The notes under the pieces were generated by a model. The model saw only the letters and a program-made list of their open reading frames with translations. It was not told the DNA's origin and ran no database searches. A program made the translations under genes and the position numbers. A stretch of DNA of 5,770 nt from Myxococcales bacterium. Its GTDB lineage: Bacteria; Myxococcota; Polyangia; Fen-1088. The stretch covers positions 1 to 5,770 of the forward strand of contig PMJE01000484.1 in assembly GCA_003157315.1 (NCBI GenBank), written 5' to 3'. Below are positions 4,942-5,770 of the stretch, piece after piece (positions within the stretch are counted from its first letter, which is position 1; each line of letters begins with the position of its first letter).

Positions 4942-5658
4942 TCAACCCAGATCCACAATCCAGGGGCTGACCGCGACCTGCACGACCACCGCATCCGGCA
5001 GACACACCCAGTGCGGGCAGCGATCGAGCAGCCACGCGTCGGTCGAGGCAGCCACCCAACCAGTGGCAGCGATGGCGCGGTCGGGATTGTTGGCCAGCTC
5101 GACCTGCCAGGGCCAGCCTGCCGACGCGGCCATTGTTTCGATCGTGCCGCGCAGCCGGCCGCTATTGGAAACCGGACGGTCGAGAAACCAGCGCACCTCG
5201 GCCGGTGCGGCGCCGGCAATGACGTTGCCTAGCAGTTGCAGCGCGCGCTCGGTTTCCTGAACCTGGCGGTAACTGCCGTGCACACTGGAGAGATCGCGTA
5301 GAGCCTGATCGCGTCCGCGCAGCAAAAGACCGCCCGAAAGCGCCGCCTCACTGGTAATGAGACAATTGAAGCCATCCACCGCCAGTGGCTGGCCCTGCAG
5401 CTCAGTGACAGTCAGTCGCCGCTGGCGGCGCTCAGTGGCCGCACTTTCACCGCAGGAACTGCGCAATACCGCCAAACGCTGTCGCTCGCGCAGGCCAAAG
5501 TGATCGCCCACCAACTTGAGCGCCGCTCTCTGGCTGTAGCCGCGCGCGAAAAGCCACGACAGCTCCTCAGTCGCCTGGCGCAGGACCGGCACCTCGGCAG
5601 GTGCGAAAAGTCGGCTGTCGGCCGGGTGGCGTCCGCGGTGCTGGCGCTGGTCAGGCAT
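4942..5658 (-). CDS. DUF434 domain protein, NYN/PIN-like C-terminal half
   Basis: The product is 238 residues. The N-terminal part (RGRHPADSRLFAPAEVPVLRQATEELSWLFARGYSQRAALKLVGD, then a basic LRERQRLAVLR) matches my recollection of the DUF434 family. The rest contains LAVDGFNCLIT (92-102), RDLSSVHGSYRQVQET, WFLDRPVSNSGRL (157-169), NNPDR and ASTDAWLLDRC (about 214-223). The VDGFN strand and later Asp-bearing strands (D95, D160, D217) resemble NYN/PIN-type nuclease folds, so a nucleic-acid role is possible, but this is inference and no activity is established. It looks cytoplasmic, with no signal or membrane segment. The ATG at 5658 lies 10 nt after the stop of the upstream partial gene, and the phosphatidyltransferase gene follows after 36 nt. 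The ribosome site is weak (GTGAG overlapping the upstream stop), suggesting translational coupling. Confidence 0.85.
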   Translation of the reverse strand: MPDQRQHRGRHPADSRLFAPAEVPVLRQATEELSWLFARGYSQRAALKLVGDHFGLRERQRLAVLRSSCGESAATERRQRRLTVTELQGQPLAVDGFNCLITSEAALSGGLLLRGRDQALRDLSSVHGSYRQVQETERALQLLGNVIAGAAPAEVRWFLDRPVSNSGRLRGTIETMAASAGWPWQVELANNPDRAIAATGWVAASTDAWLLDRCPHWVCLPDAVVVQVAVSPWIVDLG

Positions 5659-5668
5659 GGCGAGCGAC

Positions 5669-5770
5669 TCACTTCATGCCCTGGCAACGCTTTTCGCAGT
5701 CGGTGAGCGAGTTGCGCGACTGGCCCGGCCTCTCCCTGCCCTCGTCACATCGAGCCAGGCAATCCGATAT
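5669..5770 (-). CDS. C-terminus of an unidentified cysteine-rich protein (runs off right edge)
   Basis: A minus-strand frame is open from the window edge to TGA at 5671-5669 and gives 33 residues: ISDCLARCDEGRERPG, then QSRNSLTDCEKRCQGMK. It carries two CxxxC pairs (visible residues 4/8 and 25/29), 16 residues apart, a twin CX3C pattern. About 26 of 33 codons end in G or C, in line with neighbouring genes, and the stop sits 10 nt before the DUF434 start, so a real upstream operon gene is likely. Paired CX3C helices usually form disulfides, so an exported protein or lipoprotein is plausible, but the N-terminus is not in view. Confidence 0.55.
   Translation of the reverse strand: MSDCLARCDEGRERPGQSRNSLTDCEKRCQGMK

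Noticed and set aside
4865..5059. A 64-codon minus-strand frame bridging DUF434 and the phosphatidyltransferase
   Set aside because: It overlaps the well-supported DUF434 C-terminus in another frame and shows no family motif.

Overview
The window is GC-rich DNA with high third-position GC. A eukaryote-type Ser/Thr kinase lies next to an FHA-domain sigma54 activator, a combination well known from Myxococcota and related delta-proteobacterial lineages. The taxonomic placement is inferred from gene content only. All genes run leftward on the minus strand except one zinc-ribbon gene near the centre.

Reading from the right edge leftward on the minus strand: the cysteine-rich C-terminus of an unidentified protein (5669-5770, cut by the edge), then a DUF434 protein with a NYN/PIN-like look (4942-5658), then a CDP-alcohol phosphatidyltransferase with a decayed nucleotidyltransferase-like N-terminus (3706-4905). 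These three are tightly spaced (10 and 36 nt gaps) and look like one operon. The operon converges on a plus-strand zinc-ribbon gene (2905-3537). The 168-bp convergent spacer holds a 115-bp inverted-repeat element built from 9-bp CACAGAG-type units.

Left of the zinc-ribbon gene, and divergent from it, is a RelB/RelE-type toxin-antitoxin pair (2536-2754 and 2233-2511). It has a strong Shine-Dalgarno and a perfect-arm palindromic operator over its -10 box. Next come an FHA/sigma54 enhancer-binding regulator (782-2173) and the N-terminal 214 residues of a PknB-type Ser/Thr kinase (642-1 and beyond the left edge).

The most notable structure is a 61-bp near-duplicate, 46/61 identical by hand alignment, placed in front of both signalling genes (706-766 and 2152-2212). 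Each copy carries TGGACA, a 17-nt spacer, TCTAAT and then an ATG exactly 8 nt after the -10 box. This is the geometry of a leaderless transcript. In front of the regulator that ATG opens the regulator's own frame. In front of the kinase it opens a 28-codon leader ORF whose stop overlaps the kinase GTG start as GTGA. The simplest reading is a co-regulated kinase/FHA-activator pair in which the FHA domain reads phosphothreonine and the AAA+ domain drives sigma54 promoters elsewhere, with kinase translation possibly coupled to a leader peptide. The pairing and the coupling are inferences.
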